From positions 21,356 through 85,355 of the forward strand of contig JAAUOU010000005.1 in the NCBI GenBank assembly GCA_012034765.1: a DNA stretch of 64,000 nt, read 5' to 3'. The notes under the pieces were generated by a model. That model was given only the letters and a program-made list of their open reading frames with translations, was not told the origin of the DNA and searched no databases. Positions 17,375 to 25,789 of this stretch are shown one piece after another. Positions within the stretch are counted from its first letter, which is position 1. Each line of letters starts with the position of its first letter. Both the position numbers and the translations under genes were made by a program. The DNA comes from Pleurocapsaceae cyanobacterium CSU_1_1 (GTDB lineage: Bacteria; Cyanobacteriota; Cyanobacteriia; Cyanobacteriales; Xenococcaceae).

Positions 17375-18163
17375 TTAATCAATGCTGATGGAAGTAGGTG
17401 CAGAACTACTAGGAGGAATGCTAGAACCTCGGCGAAAATCTGCATAAAGGCGATCGCGCCAGGCAAAGAAAGGCTCAAAAGTAATATTATCCGCTAATCC
17501 AGGAATACCTTTTCCTTTAAGGGGATCGGGAATATCCAGATAAGAACCTGCGGGAAACTTCAGATAAATACTTAGTCCCGCCACAGCGAAATCGGCTAAA
17601 GTTGGACTGTCTCCTGTTAAATAAGGTTGGTTCTGCAAAATTAGACATAAAGCTTCTAAATCTTGAGTCAAGCTTTTTTTTGCTTCCTTAACAGCATCTC
17701 CACCAAAACCCACCCCAGTTCCTAGTACCTCTAAAACTTCTCCAGGAATAGCTCCCACGGCAGTTTTGACCAAATCGGGAGTGTTAGCTGGTAACAAAGA
17801 AGTACGGAAATTTTGGTTTTGATTTAAAGCACCGATAAAAGCCTTGCGCGCCTTGATACCAATTGAAACATCTGCCCATTCTTCCATCAACAAACACTGA
17901 CCCCTAGCTAAAGAATCTGTAGGCAAGATCGGACGTTCGGGATACTTGCGTTCCAAATACAAAGCAATTTCTGTAGAGTCAGAAACATAAGTACTACCGT
18001 CTTTGAGGACTGGTACTTGACGACTACCTGACTTTTGCATCAGCTCAATCTGACCCACACCAGGAGTGACTTCAATTTTACGATACTCTAACTGTTTGTA
18101 ATCTAAAATCAGACGAACTTTCTCGGCATAGTGAGATAACTCAAATTGATATAGCTCTAACAT
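17375..18163 (-). CDS. Glutathione S-transferase family protein
   Basis: A 262-residue GST. The N-terminal thioredoxin-like domain begins MLELYQFELSHYAEKVRLIL and contains the cis-proline element RQVPVLKDG with STEIALYLERKYP, which binds glutathione. The C-terminal helical domain includes the region NQPYLTGDSPTLADFAVAGL, which has the N-capping box typical of GSTs. The SHYAEKVR site lacks the usual CPYC, so the protein is likely a Ser-type or non-catalytic GST. It is longer than most (usual 200-220) owing to an extra loop around residues 115-150. It stands alone and the substrate is unknown. Confidence 0.8.
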   Translation of the reverse strand: MLELYQFELSHYAEKVRLILDYKQLEYRKIEVTPGVGQIELMQKSGSRQVPVLKDGSTYVSDSTEIALYLERKYPERPILPTDSLARGQCLLMEEWADVSIGIKARKAFIGALNQNQNFRTSLLPANTPDLVKTAVGAIPGEVLEVLGTGVGFGGDAVKEAKKSLTQDLEALCLILQNQPYLTGDSPTLADFAVAGLSIYLKFPAGSYLDIPDPLKGKGIPGLADNITFEPFFAWRDRLYADFRRGSSIPPSSSAPTSISID

Positions 18164-18320
18164 TAAAACTCCTTATAATCAGATCGATTTTGATCTTTAA
18201 TTTACCGTGTTCTTACAATTGATGACATCATTCTCAAGTCTAGGCATTTTGACTTAAATCAGCGTAAAATCTCCTAATTGTCTTTAGATAATCTGGGATA
18301 TTAGCTTCCCTATATTTGCT

Positions 18321-18404
18321 CAATGCTCAATGCTCAATGTTCAATGTTCAATGCTCAATGCTCAATGCTCAATGCTCAATGCTCAATGCTCAATGTTCAA
18401 TGCT
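18321..18404. repeat. STRR heptamer array, 12 copies of CAATG(C/T)T
   Basis: Twelve perfect tandem heptamers CAATGCT or CAATGTT end just before the ribosome site of the next gene. Because each unit carries ATG on the plus strand, the array opens a misleading upstream frame rich in MLNAQCS; the real start follows AGGAGG after the array. This matches the heptanucleotide STRR repeats described in cyanobacteria. Copy number is likely strain-variable. Confidence 0.9.
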
Positions 18405-18420
18405 AAATGATAGGAGGCAG

Positions 18421-19558
18421 ATGATTCCGCAGATTTCTACCATTGATTTACTAAAGCTAGCTTCTGGTGATGTATTATCCCTACAAATCTATAAATTTCA
18501 AGGCGATTACCCTCCGCGTAGCCTTACGGATCGCCCTGGCAAAAAGGCTTATATTCAGGCAAACCTTCACGGGGCGGAAATTGTTGGTAATGCGGTGATT
18601 CAGCAGCTAATTGAATATTTAACAGCTTTAGATGCTGACCAGCTACAGGGAGAAATTTGGTTAGTACCTGTCTGTAATCCTTTGGGAGTTAACCAGCGAT
18701 CGCATTTTTTTCTACAGGTCGGTTTAATAGCTACGATGGTAAAAACTGGAATCGGATTTTTGGGACTATGAACAAGAAGCAGTAGGCTTAACTGAGTTTG
18801 CTCAGTCTCAGCTTAATAAACCTGTAACAGAGATTCGCCGTAATTATCTGGAAACCATCAAACAAGCCTGGACAAAAGAATTAGACCGTATTAGTTTACC
18901 CCGTAGCGTTCCCCTAAGCCGACAATATCGCTATCAGCTACAGTCTTTATGTCTGGATGCCGATTATGTCATTGATATTCATAGTTCTAGTAATCAAGCG
19001 ATCGACTATACTTTTGGTTTTCAAGCAAGAATTGAGAGCATCAAATATCTCTTGTTAGACTATGGCGTGTTGATGGATAAGTATGACGGTGATGCTTTTG
19101 ATGAGGCATTTCTTAAGCCTTGGCTAGCCTTAGAACAGGAGCTGGCTAATTTAGGTCAAAAAGTTCAGTTTGATCTTGAAGCCTGGACTCTAGAACTGGG
19201 TGGGGGAATGATCATGAATCCCGATTCCGTCGCTAGGGGATTGAGAGGAATTAAAAACTACCTTGCCTATAAACAAATGTTGCCTGGGGTCATCCACACG
19301 ACAAAAACCACCTTAGTATCAAAACAGAACATAAATAGTTACTATGCCCCGACAGGAGGAATGATACAGTCTAGATTACCCTTAGCAACTAGAGTAAAGT
19401 CTGGAGAACAAATTTATCAGCTACTAAGCTTTAACAAACAAGGAACTACTCCAGAAATTATTAACGTCCATGCCGAAACATCGGGGATAGTCTTTGATAT
19501 CTCTACTAACCAATGTGTTAACCAAGGAGAATACGTAATGGACATTCTTGATTGCTAA
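18421..19558 (+). pseudogene. Succinylglutamate desuccinylase/aspartoacylase-family hydrolase, two frame breaks
   Basis: A zinc carboxypeptidase-like deacylase of 379 residues after adding two bases. The start ATG follows AGGAGG. The first part has YIQANLHGAEIVGN (zinc-binding HGxE) and VPVCNPLGVNQRSH. The frame breaks at T7 (18705-18711) and again at T5 (18757-18761); adding one T at each gives STGRFNSYDGKNWNRIFWDYE, a well-conserved block given here as GRFNSYDGK and NWNRIFWDY. Then DADYVIDIHSSS (third zinc ligand), WTLELGGG and a C-terminal barrel follow. The substrate is uncertain. Residues PPRSLTDRP near position 35 come from an inserted small palindrome (TCCGCGTA, TTACGGA). Two independent under-calls argue for sequence error rather than decay. 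Confidence 0.75.
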
Positions 19559-19578
19559 CTCACCTCTTACCTCTGTAC

Positions 19579-19598
19579 GGACGTTCCATGGAACGTCC
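19579..19598. repeat. Perfect 20-bp palindrome
   Basis: GGACGTTCCATGGAACGTCC reads the same on both strands, in the 68-base gap before era. It has no loop, so it may be a recombined repeat end or a weak terminator core. Pyrimidine-rich repeats of the ACCTCYTAC type flank it on both sides, which suggests a mobile-repeat remnant. Confidence 0.7.
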
Positions 19599-19626
19599 CT
19601 CCTGACCTTTTACCTCCTACCTCTTC

Positions 19627-20598
19627 ATGGATTCCTCAGAAAATATCGATAGCTTAGTTCCAACAATTCCCATCGCCCCACCTGATTTTAAATCGGGTTT
19701 TATTGCGATCGTCGGTAGACCAAATGTAGGCAAGTCCACTTTAATGAATCATTTGATTGGACAAAAAGTTGCGATCACTTCTCCCGTGGCGCAAACTACT
19801 CGTAACCGCTTACGAGGAATCTTAACCACCCCCGATGCGCAAATTATTTTTGTGGATACCCCTGGGATTCATAAACCCCATCATGAATTAGGCAAAGTAC
19901 TAGTACAGAATGCCAAAACAGCGATTAAGTCAGTAGATTTAGTTTTGTTTGTCGTAGATGGTTCTAGCGAGGCAGGAACGGGCGATCGCTTTATTTTTGA
20001 TATCCTTAAACGGATTGATACTCCCGTGGTGCTAGGTCTAAATAAAGTTGATCTCCAGCCCCGCAACTGTCAGTTTATTGATGATACCTATGCCGAGCTA
20101 ATTGCCGATACTCACTGGTCTACGGTTAAGTTTTCTGCGACTACGGGAGTCGGCACTCAAGACTTGCAACAGGCTTTGATTAATCGTCTCGAAACTGGTC
20201 CTTATTACTATCCTCCAGATTTAGTAACAGATCAGCCAGAACGCTTTATCATTGCTGAACTAATCAGAGAACAAATTTTGCTCCACACTCGTCAAGAAAT
20301 TCCCCATTCAGTAGCCATTACCATCGAGAAAATTGTCGAGATGCCTAAGATCACCAAGGTAAATGCAGCAATTAATATTGAACGTAGTTCTCAAAAAGGA
20401 ATTTTAATTGGCAAGCAAGGTACTATGCTCAAAACTATTGGTACAGAAGCTCGTCAGCAAATTCAAAAGCTAATTGCGGGCAAGGTTCATTTAGAATTGT
20501 TTGTTAAAGTTGAACCTAAATGGCGACAGTCAAGGTTACGCTTGGCTGAGTTTGGCTATCAAGTTGGAAGAGTAGGGGCGAATGTTATTCGCCCCTAA
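19627..20598 (+). CDS. era: GTPase Era
   Basis: A 323-residue Era GTPase that binds 16S rRNA and helps 30S assembly. The G motifs are clear: GRPNVGKST near residue 30, T in TTRNRLRG, DTPGIHKPHHELG, NKVD and SATTG. The C-terminal KH domain has the RNA-binding element GILIGKQGTMLKTIG. The N-terminus carries a short extension before FIAIVGRPN, as is usual in cyanobacteria. The last residues (GANVIRP) and the stop codon are encoded by a hairpin repeat, so the native C-terminus has probably been replaced. Start is the first ATG. A MoaD-like gene follows after 38 bases. Confidence 0.95.
   Translation: MDSSENIDSLVPTIPIAPPDFKSGFIAIVGRPNVGKSTLMNHLIGQKVAITSPVAQTTRNRLRGILTTPDAQIIFVDTPGIHKPHHELGKVLVQNAKTAIKSVDLVLFVVDGSSEAGTGDRFIFDILKRIDTPVVLGLNKVDLQPRNCQFIDDTYAELIADTHWSTVKFSATTGVGTQDLQQALINRLETGPYYYPPDLVTDQPERFIIAELIREQILLHTRQEIPHSVAITIEKIVEMPKITKVNAAINIERSSQKGILIGKQGTMLKTIGTEARQQIQKLIAGKVHLELFVKVEPKWRQSRLRLAEFGYQVGRVGANVIRP
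20574..20596. repeat. Hairpin repeat (AGGGGCGAAT...ATTCGCCCCT) spanning the era stop
   Basis: A perfect 10-bp stem with a three-base GTT loop covers the end of era and its TAA. Its AGGGGCG/CGCCCCT arms match another hairpin after the ribosome hibernation gene, so it belongs to a dispersed repeat family. It could also act as a terminator or mRNA-stabilising end. Confidence 0.8.
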
Positions 20599-20636
20599 AG
20601 ATAGGAGCGACTTCGTAAAACGCCCTTTTCAGGGTA

Positions 20637-20906
20637 ATGATAATGATTGACAATCAAAAAATTCAAGTTAAAGTTAAGCTGTTTGCGGTCTATCAGGAGG
20701 TGTTTGGCAAACCAGAACTAGATCTGGCGTTATTACCAGAAACCACTGTAGACCAACTTTTAACATCTTTGATTAAACAGCAACCCAAATTAACTAAGTG
20801 GCGAGATGTCACCCGCTTTGGGGTAAATTTGCAGTTTGTCGAGTCAACTACGGTGCTGCATGAGGGAGATGAAGTAGTTTTAATTCCTCCTGTGAGCGGT
20901 GGTTAA
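20637..20906 (+). CDS. moaD: MoaD/ThiS-family sulfur carrier, probably MoaD
   Basis: An 89-residue beta-grasp sulfur carrier ending in the required Gly-Gly (IPPVSGG), which is thiocarboxylated during molybdopterin synthesis. The family block VKVKLFAVYQEVFGKPELDL and the closing GDEVVLIPPVSGG fit MoaD better than ThiS, which is usually shorter. Its partner MoaE is not in the window. It follows era closely and may share transcription. A Mo-dependent oxidoreductase lies elsewhere in the window, but linkage is only at pathway level. An alternative start two codons downstream would not change the product much. Confidence 0.8.
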   Translation: MIMIDNQKIQVKVKLFAVYQEVFGKPELDLALLPETTVDQLLTSLIKQQPKLTKWRDVTRFGVNLQFVESTTVLHEGDEVVLIPPVSGG

Positions 20907-20938
20907 TGATGAAATGATCAAAAACACGGGTCTACTAT

Positions 20939-21298
20939 TCACACTATCTTCTCATTAATACCTGCAAGCTCATAACCATGAACGCGCCAGCTATAGTCCT
21001 GTTGATGCTGCACGATAAATATAACTTGAACCAAATTACCTTCTCGATCCATCATCATTGTAATTAAGGCAGGAAAATTGTTTACGAGGGTAAACCCACG
21101 AAACATAACCGAGCGAGGTTTGAGGAGCGCACCATATTTATTGCTGATGATTTGACTAAACTCTTGTGAAGTAAATTTGTCTTGAATCTTAGGACTAGTC
21201 AAAGATAAAGCTGTTGCTAAATCGTTTGCTTGAAATGCTTGTAGTTGCTTTTCGATTAGCTGACGAATCAGCATCTTGTCATGTTCAGATATATACAT
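20939..21298 (-). CDS. DUF4864 family protein
   Basis: A 119-residue soluble protein with a cystatin/NTF2-like plan, matching from memory the DUF4864 family. Blocks are IRQLIEKQLQAFQANDLATA, SLTSPKIQDKFTS and the closing DYSWRVHGYELAGI. The function is unknown. It is convergent with the MoaD-like gene, 32 bases apart, and 63 bases downstream of an ABC permease gene on the same strand. There is no signal peptide. Confidence 0.75.
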   Translation of the reverse strand: MYISEHDKMLIRQLIEKQLQAFQANDLATALSLTSPKIQDKFTSQEFSQIISNKYGALLKPRSVMFRGFTLVNNFPALITMMMDREGNLVQVIFIVQHQQDYSWRVHGYELAGINEKIV

Positions 21299-21361
21299 TG
21301 GAAACTACTGCAAAAACTAAAAACTACTTTGAAGGCTGTAACTTTAGTAAAGATTGTGGGC

Positions 21362-22225
21362 TTAACCTTTGACCGCACCTGCCGTTAACCCTTGAACGAT
21401 CTGACGTTGAAAAACTAGAACGAGAATCACCAATGGTAGAGTACCCAAAACTGTGGCAGCAGCGATAGGGCCATAGGGAATATCAAAGAGACTTGCTCCT
21501 CCTAGTTGAGCAGTAGCTACGGGAATCGTTTTTTTTGTTTCTTCCGTAATAAAGGTTAGGGCAAAAATATATTCATTCCAGGCAAAAATGAAGGTTAAAA
21601 TCCCAGTGGTTGCCAAAGCTGGTAGAGTCATTGGCAGTAAAATATTTACCAGCATTCCCCAGGTTTTATAGCCGTCTATCTTCGCCGCATCTTCTAAATC
21701 TTGGGGAAGTTGCTGAAAAAAGCTTCTCATGACGAGAATTGTCAAGGGTAAGTTAATCGCTGTGTAAGGAATAATTAAAGCCAAGTAATTATTGCCTAAG
21801 CCAACGGCCTTGACTAATTCTAGCAATCCTAGAAACAGCAGGACGTAGGGAAATAGAGTAATAATCAGAATTCCCGCCAGGAGCAATTTTTCTCCTGGCA
21901 AATTCATCCTAGTGAGGGTATAGGCAGCAGGAGAACCTAGTACCAAACACAAAATAGTAGACATGCTGGCTACTAAAGCACTATTAAAGATATAGGTTAA
22001 AAATGGACGACGGCTAAATAGTTGAGTGTAATGTTCAAAAGTAAACTCACTTGGTAAATAGACGTTGGGAATGGCGGAAATATCTTCATTTAACTTAACC
22101 GAAGTAAGTATCTGCCAGAGAATCGGCGCTAGAAAAAAAATCATGATTGCCACAACTCCTGACCACAACCAGAATTTGTCCAATGAAACTTTTGGTTTCT
22201 GTTCTTTAGGCTTGGCTATCGACAT
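21362..22225 (-). CDS. Carbohydrate ABC transporter permease (MalG/UgpE-like)
   Basis: A 287-residue inner-membrane permease with six predicted membrane segments. The cytoplasmic EAA loop, which docks the ATPase, reads LEDAAKIDGYKTWGMLVNILLP. The C-terminal GLTAGAVKG is the common end of MalG-type permeases. It resembles permeases for glycerol-3-phosphate, trehalose or glucosylglycerol; the substrate cannot be told. No partner permease or binding protein is adjacent. A related ATPase gene lies about 38 kb away and may serve it, by inference. Confidence 0.85.
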   Translation of the reverse strand: MSIAKPKEQKPKVSLDKFWLWSGVVAIMIFFLAPILWQILTSVKLNEDISAIPNVYLPSEFTFEHYTQLFSRRPFLTYIFNSALVASMSTILCLVLGSPAAYTLTRMNLPGEKLLLAGILIITLFPYVLLFLGLLELVKAVGLGNNYLALIIPYTAINLPLTILVMRSFFQQLPQDLEDAAKIDGYKTWGMLVNILLPMTLPALATTGILTFIFAWNEYIFALTFITEETKKTIPVATAQLGGASLFDIPYGPIAAATVLGTLPLVILVLVFQRQIVQGLTAGAVKG

Positions 22226-22388
22226 AGAACTGCCTGAATCAAGGTTACCACTGAAACTATGTTACATTTTTTGGGTACAAAATTATTTTTTAATACACAG
22301 GACATAAAACTATCTATCCTACAGTGTATTTATTTAGAGCAGCTAAAAGTTAAAACCCAAAAATAGACATCTTGAAAGGGCTGATTCT

Positions 22389-23279
22389 ATGATTCTTACT
22401 AATTATATCGGCGAGATAGCTGCTTTAAGCGCTGCGCTGCTTTGGGCTTTATCTTCTGTGGTTTATAGTCGCCTGGGGTTAAAGATTCCTCCGCTACAGC
22501 TTAATCTCTATAAGGGTATAATTGCGATCGCTTTGATTGTCATTACCCTCTTAATCCAGGGTTCAGCTTTTAGTAACTTATCTACTTCAACTGTTGCTCT
22601 ACTAGCTATTAGCGGTGCGATCGGTATTGGTTTAGGAGACACCGCCTACTTTTCAGCTTTAAATAGTTTGGGTGCAAGACGCACTCTTTTGTTAGAAACT
22701 TTATCTCCCCCAGTGGGTGCATTACTAGCATTAATTTTTATTGGCGAACAGCTAGCCTATAGTTCTTGGTGCGGTATTTTATTAGCTATTCTGGGGATAG
22801 CCTGGGTAATTAGTGAACGCTTACCTGTAGATAATATCAGCGCCTCACGAAAAGGCATTATTGGGGGGATTCTTGCAGCGATCGCTCAAGCATTAGGCGC
22901 AGTCATCTCTAGATATGCTCTAACACAATCGACTATTAGTCCTCTTGAAAGTACTTTAATTCGTTTAATCGGCGGTACGGTAATTGTCATCGGCTTAATG
23001 TTTTTACCTGTTGCCAAGCAAATTCATATTCAATGGCAACTATCTGGACGTAGTTTAGGCGTAATTGCGATCGCCGCTTTTGGCAGCACTTATCTTGGTA
23101 TTTGGTTACAGCAAATATCTCTTAAATTTGCTCCGACAGGAATTGCTCAAACCTTCTTGGCTACGAGTCCTTTATTTGTATTACCGATAGTGGCGTTGCA
23201 GGGAGAAAAAATCAGTTTTAGAGCAATACTGGGGGTCGTAGTTTCTTTAGCTGGAATTGCTCTAATGTTTATTCGTTAG
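22389..23279 (+). CDS. EamA/DMT-family transporter
   Basis: A 296-residue membrane protein with ten hydrophobic segments in two homologous halves, the drug/metabolite transporter plan. Each half ends in an EamA-like block: SSWCGILLAILGIAWVISER and RAILGVVVSLAGIALMFIR. It probably exports small metabolites; the substrate is unknown. It is convergent with lipB, six bases apart, and divergent from the ABC permease. Confidence 0.88.
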   Translation: MILTNYIGEIAALSAALLWALSSVVYSRLGLKIPPLQLNLYKGIIAIALIVITLLIQGSAFSNLSTSTVALLAISGAIGIGLGDTAYFSALNSLGARRTLLLETLSPPVGALLALIFIGEQLAYSSWCGILLAILGIAWVISERLPVDNISASRKGIIGGILAAIAQALGAVISRYALTQSTISPLESTLIRLIGGTVIVIGLMFLPVAKQIHIQWQLSGRSLGVIAIAAFGSTYLGIWLQQISLKFAPTGIAQTFLATSPLFVLPIVALQGEKISFRAILGVVVSLAGIALMFIR

Positions 23280-23284
23280 ATTAA

Positions 23285-23955
23285 CTAATATTGATTTAAA
23301 ACATTTTCTTCAACTAATTTTATTTGAAATACAGAGGAAAAAGCTTGCGCCACATCGACCCGAACTCGGTCTACCGTAAGATCAAGAACAAATTCTTGTA
23401 GACTACCGACTGGCTTGTCGGCAATTCCGCAGGGGACTATCTGTTTAAACCCACTCAGATCAGGACAAACATTAATGGCAAAACCGTGCATTGTAATCCA
23501 ACGTTTGACTTTAATGCCGATCGCGGCAATTTTCTTCCCTTCTACCCAAACCCCCGTCAAATTTGGAACGCGATAGGCTGATAAACCATAATTAGCCACA
23601 GTATTGACAATTACCGTTTCCAGTTGGCGCAGATACCAATGCAAATCCTGTTGATAGTAGCGCAGATTAAGAATCGGATAACCTACCAACTGACCAGGAC
23701 AATGATAGGTCACTTCTCCCCCCCGTTCAATCCGATGAATTTCAAATTCCCCTGCTTGGGGATCGAAATTAAGAAAATCTAGACTTGAACCTGTTCCTAA
23801 AGTATAAACAGGGGGATGTTCTAATAAAATTAAAACATCATTAAGCTGGGATTATTAATTCTTGCTTTAAAGAGCGATCGCTGATAGTCCCAAGCTTGGC
23901 TATAATCGACTATTCCTTGGTTATCTAACCCACAAACTCTACTATTTTGTGACAT
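23285..23955 (-). pseudogene. lipB: Octanoyltransferase LipB, frame broken at a GGG run
   Basis: LipB moves octanoyl groups from acyl carrier protein to lipoyl domains. The C-terminal frame has [19 protein letters not shown], the lysine block [19 protein letters not shown] and the catalytic cysteine in IVPCGI. The N-terminal part (MSQNSRVCGLDNQGIVDYSQ...) runs into a stop, but one more C in the coding strand at 23848-23850 gives [19 protein letters not shown] and a full 223-residue enzyme. LipB is normally needed for lipoate synthesis, so this break is more likely a sequence error than a loss. If read literally, only a start-less C-terminal fragment remains. Confidence 0.85.
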
Positions 23956-24475
23956 AAACTACAGTCTATTTAAAAAAATGTCAACCAATGTAACGTAACA
24001 TAAAAAACCGAATGTTTTGCTGTTTTTTAGCAGCTAAAGTGTTAGTGTTGTAGCTATAAAGCTAGATTAAAGATACAACTGCTTGAGGAAATTGCCAAAA
24101 TAAATTAAAACTGCAAACTATCTCAAAGATAAAAAATAAAGTGTAGCAGTTTTGTGATTTAAACAGACCGAATCTCTATTGATAAATTAGTATTGATACC
24201 TCACTCTGTGTTAAATAAGAGTATCATGCTAGCACTTTTACGCATTACTAATAAAAAAAGCAAGGCATAGTGATTGTGTGTTGTATAGTTGGGTGATGGT
24301 AATAGTGAAATAATTTATTTTGAACTAAAAAATAATTGTGTTTGTTTACTACACAATGGTAAATGGTAACAACCAAATTTTAGGTTCGAAAGATTCGTAT
24401 ATATAATGGCAATTGTCTAGCAAAATCAGATCTTAACTATATGGCTTTAAAACTGTAGATTATGGAGTAGCAAGT
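23956..24475. promoter_or_regulatory. Long leader/promoter region upstream of the hibernation factor
   Basis: This 520-base gap between divergent genes shows no coding frame I trust. From established knowledge, cyanobacterial lrtA, the gene for this factor, has a long untranslated leader that affects mRNA stability in the light. A long AT-rich leader is therefore expected here. No ribosome site apart from TGGAGTAGCAAG at the downstream end is evident, and no promoter can be assigned. Confidence 0.4.
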
Positions 24476-25087
24476 ATGAAACTTTTGATCCAAGGAAATA
24501 ACATTGCAGTCACAGAATCAATTCATGATTACGTCGAACAGAAGTTAGAAAAGGCAGTTAAACATTTCCAGAATATAACTAGCAAAGTAGATGTCCACTT
24601 ATCTGTAGCTCGCAATTCTCGGATCGAAAGAAAACATAAGGCGGAAGTAACGGTATTTGCTAATGGGACAGTGATTCGCGCCCAAGAAGGTAGCGACAAT
24701 CTTTATGCAAGTATCGACATGGTGGCAGATAAAATTGCGCGTCAGCTACGCAGATATAAAGAAAAGCACTTGGCCAAAAATACTCATGCTCATATACGAC
24801 AAGAAGAAATAGTTGAGGGTGAAGAGCCAGTAAAAGTTGATGAATTAAATAGCGATCGCCTACCCGAATTACCTGCCACAGTAGTCAGAAGTAAATATTT
24901 TGCGATGCCGCCCATGACTACTGAAGAAGCATTGTCACAACTTCAGTTAATCGATCATGACTTTTATATGTTTCACAATAGCGAATCAAATGAAATCAAC
25001 GTCATTTATAGCCGTAATCATGGAGGTTATGGAGTAATTCAACCCCGTTCTGATAGTAATGCTCGTCAAGGAGATTATTCTCACTAG
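24476..25087 (+). CDS. hpf: Long-form ribosome hibernation promoting factor (HPF/LrtA)
   Basis: A 203-residue ribosome-associated inhibitor. The N-terminal S30AE domain ([26 protein letters not shown], given here as [13 protein letters not shown] and KLEKAVKHF, then [20 protein letters not shown]) binds the small subunit. A charged linker is followed by the long-form dimerisation domain ([20 protein letters not shown] as [15 protein letters not shown], then [18 protein letters not shown]). The long form makes 100S ribosome dimers. In cyanobacteria it is the light-repressed LrtA. TGGAG precedes the ATG. A strong hairpin follows the stop. Confidence 0.92.
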   Translation: MKLLIQGNNIAVTESIHDYVEQKLEKAVKHFQNITSKVDVHLSVARNSRIERKHKAEVTVFANGTVIRAQEGSDNLYASIDMVADKIARQLRRYKEKHLAKNTHAHIRQEEIVEGEEPVKVDELNSDRLPELPATVVRSKYFAMPPMTTEEALSQLQLIDHDFYMFHNSESNEINVIYSRNHGGYGVIQPRSDSNARQGDYSH

Positions 25088-25108
25088 AAATCGTAGGGGT
25101 TAACAATA

Positions 25109-25136
25109 GTAGGGGCGTCTCGCAGAGCGCCCCTAC
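25109..25136. terminator. Hairpin between convergent genes
   Basis: Arms GTAGGGGCG and CGCCCCTAC enclose a smaller CTC/GAG stem. The hairpin lies between the convergent hibernation-factor gene and a hypothetical gene, so it could terminate both. A T-run follows only weakly. The arms match the hairpin at the end of era, so it is also a member of a dispersed repeat. Confidence 0.6.
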
Positions 25137-25152
25137 TGCGATTGATCGATTT

Positions 25153-25749
25153 TTAATCGAGATCCGACAATATTTCCGCTGCTTCAACTGCTGACTCCAT
25201 TGAGAAATCAAGAGATTGAACAGCCTGAACAATATAAGGAAAGCCCGCACCTGCTAAACCTTGCTTAATGCGATCGCTTGTTCCCTCAAAAACAACAAAT
25301 AAAGGATTAATTTCCTCTGCTGCTTCACTAATCATGTGCTTCTCAGTCGGGGGCATTAACCATTCATAGTCTTGGTCTAGATAAACCTGAGTCTGTCGCC
25401 AGCGATTGATTAGATCGGAGAAATCCTCTTCGGGACGATGAATAAAAACAATAATTTCTGCACCCATCTTAATCTTCCATTCTGGGTCACACATCAAAAT
25501 GCCTAAATCACAGGGAAGAGAAGTGGCAACCCGAGGAGTTTTAGTAGCTAAAGGGTCATGAGAATATAGTTCTGGTCGCCTGATCCGAACTACAGGGAGA
25601 GGAATCGTAATCAAACTTTGTTCTGGACGACGAATGCTGGGTAATGCCTCAAGGTAAGGGCGATATTGCTTCAATAAAGCGATCGCCCCGCTACGAGTGC
25701 TATACTCTGCCAACAACGTCTCATAGTCAGCTTTTTTGACGGATATCAT
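25153..25749 (-). CDS. Conserved hypothetical protein downstream of pilC
   Basis: A 198-residue soluble protein I do not recognise. It has no signal peptide, no membrane segment and no known catalytic motif. Blocks likely to be conserved are RRPEQSLITIPLPVVRI, DLGILMCDPEW and AAEEINPLFVVFEGTSD. It sits 40 bases downstream of pilC on the same strand and may be the last gene of the pilus operon, so a role in pili is possible but unproven. The downstream hairpin fits an operon end. Confidence 0.65.
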   Translation of the reverse strand: MISVKKADYETLLAEYSTRSGAIALLKQYRPYLEALPSIRRPEQSLITIPLPVVRIRRPELYSHDPLATKTPRVATSLPCDLGILMCDPEWKIKMGAEIIVFIHRPEEDFSDLINRWRQTQVYLDQDYEWLMPPTEKHMISEAAEEINPLFVVFEGTSDRIKQGLAGAGFPYIVQAVQSLDFSMESAVEAAEILSDLD

Positions 25750-25789
25750 AAAATTCTCAAGATAAGAACGCTGGTTACAAAATCAACCA

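Noticed and set aside
18321..18404. Possible CRISPR array
   Set aside because: Seven-base units without spacers are STRR repeats, not a CRISPR.
18316..18420. Upstream extension of the aspartoacylase frame with MLNAQCS repeats
   Set aside because: This is the translated STRR array; AGGAGG and the ATG after it are the real start.
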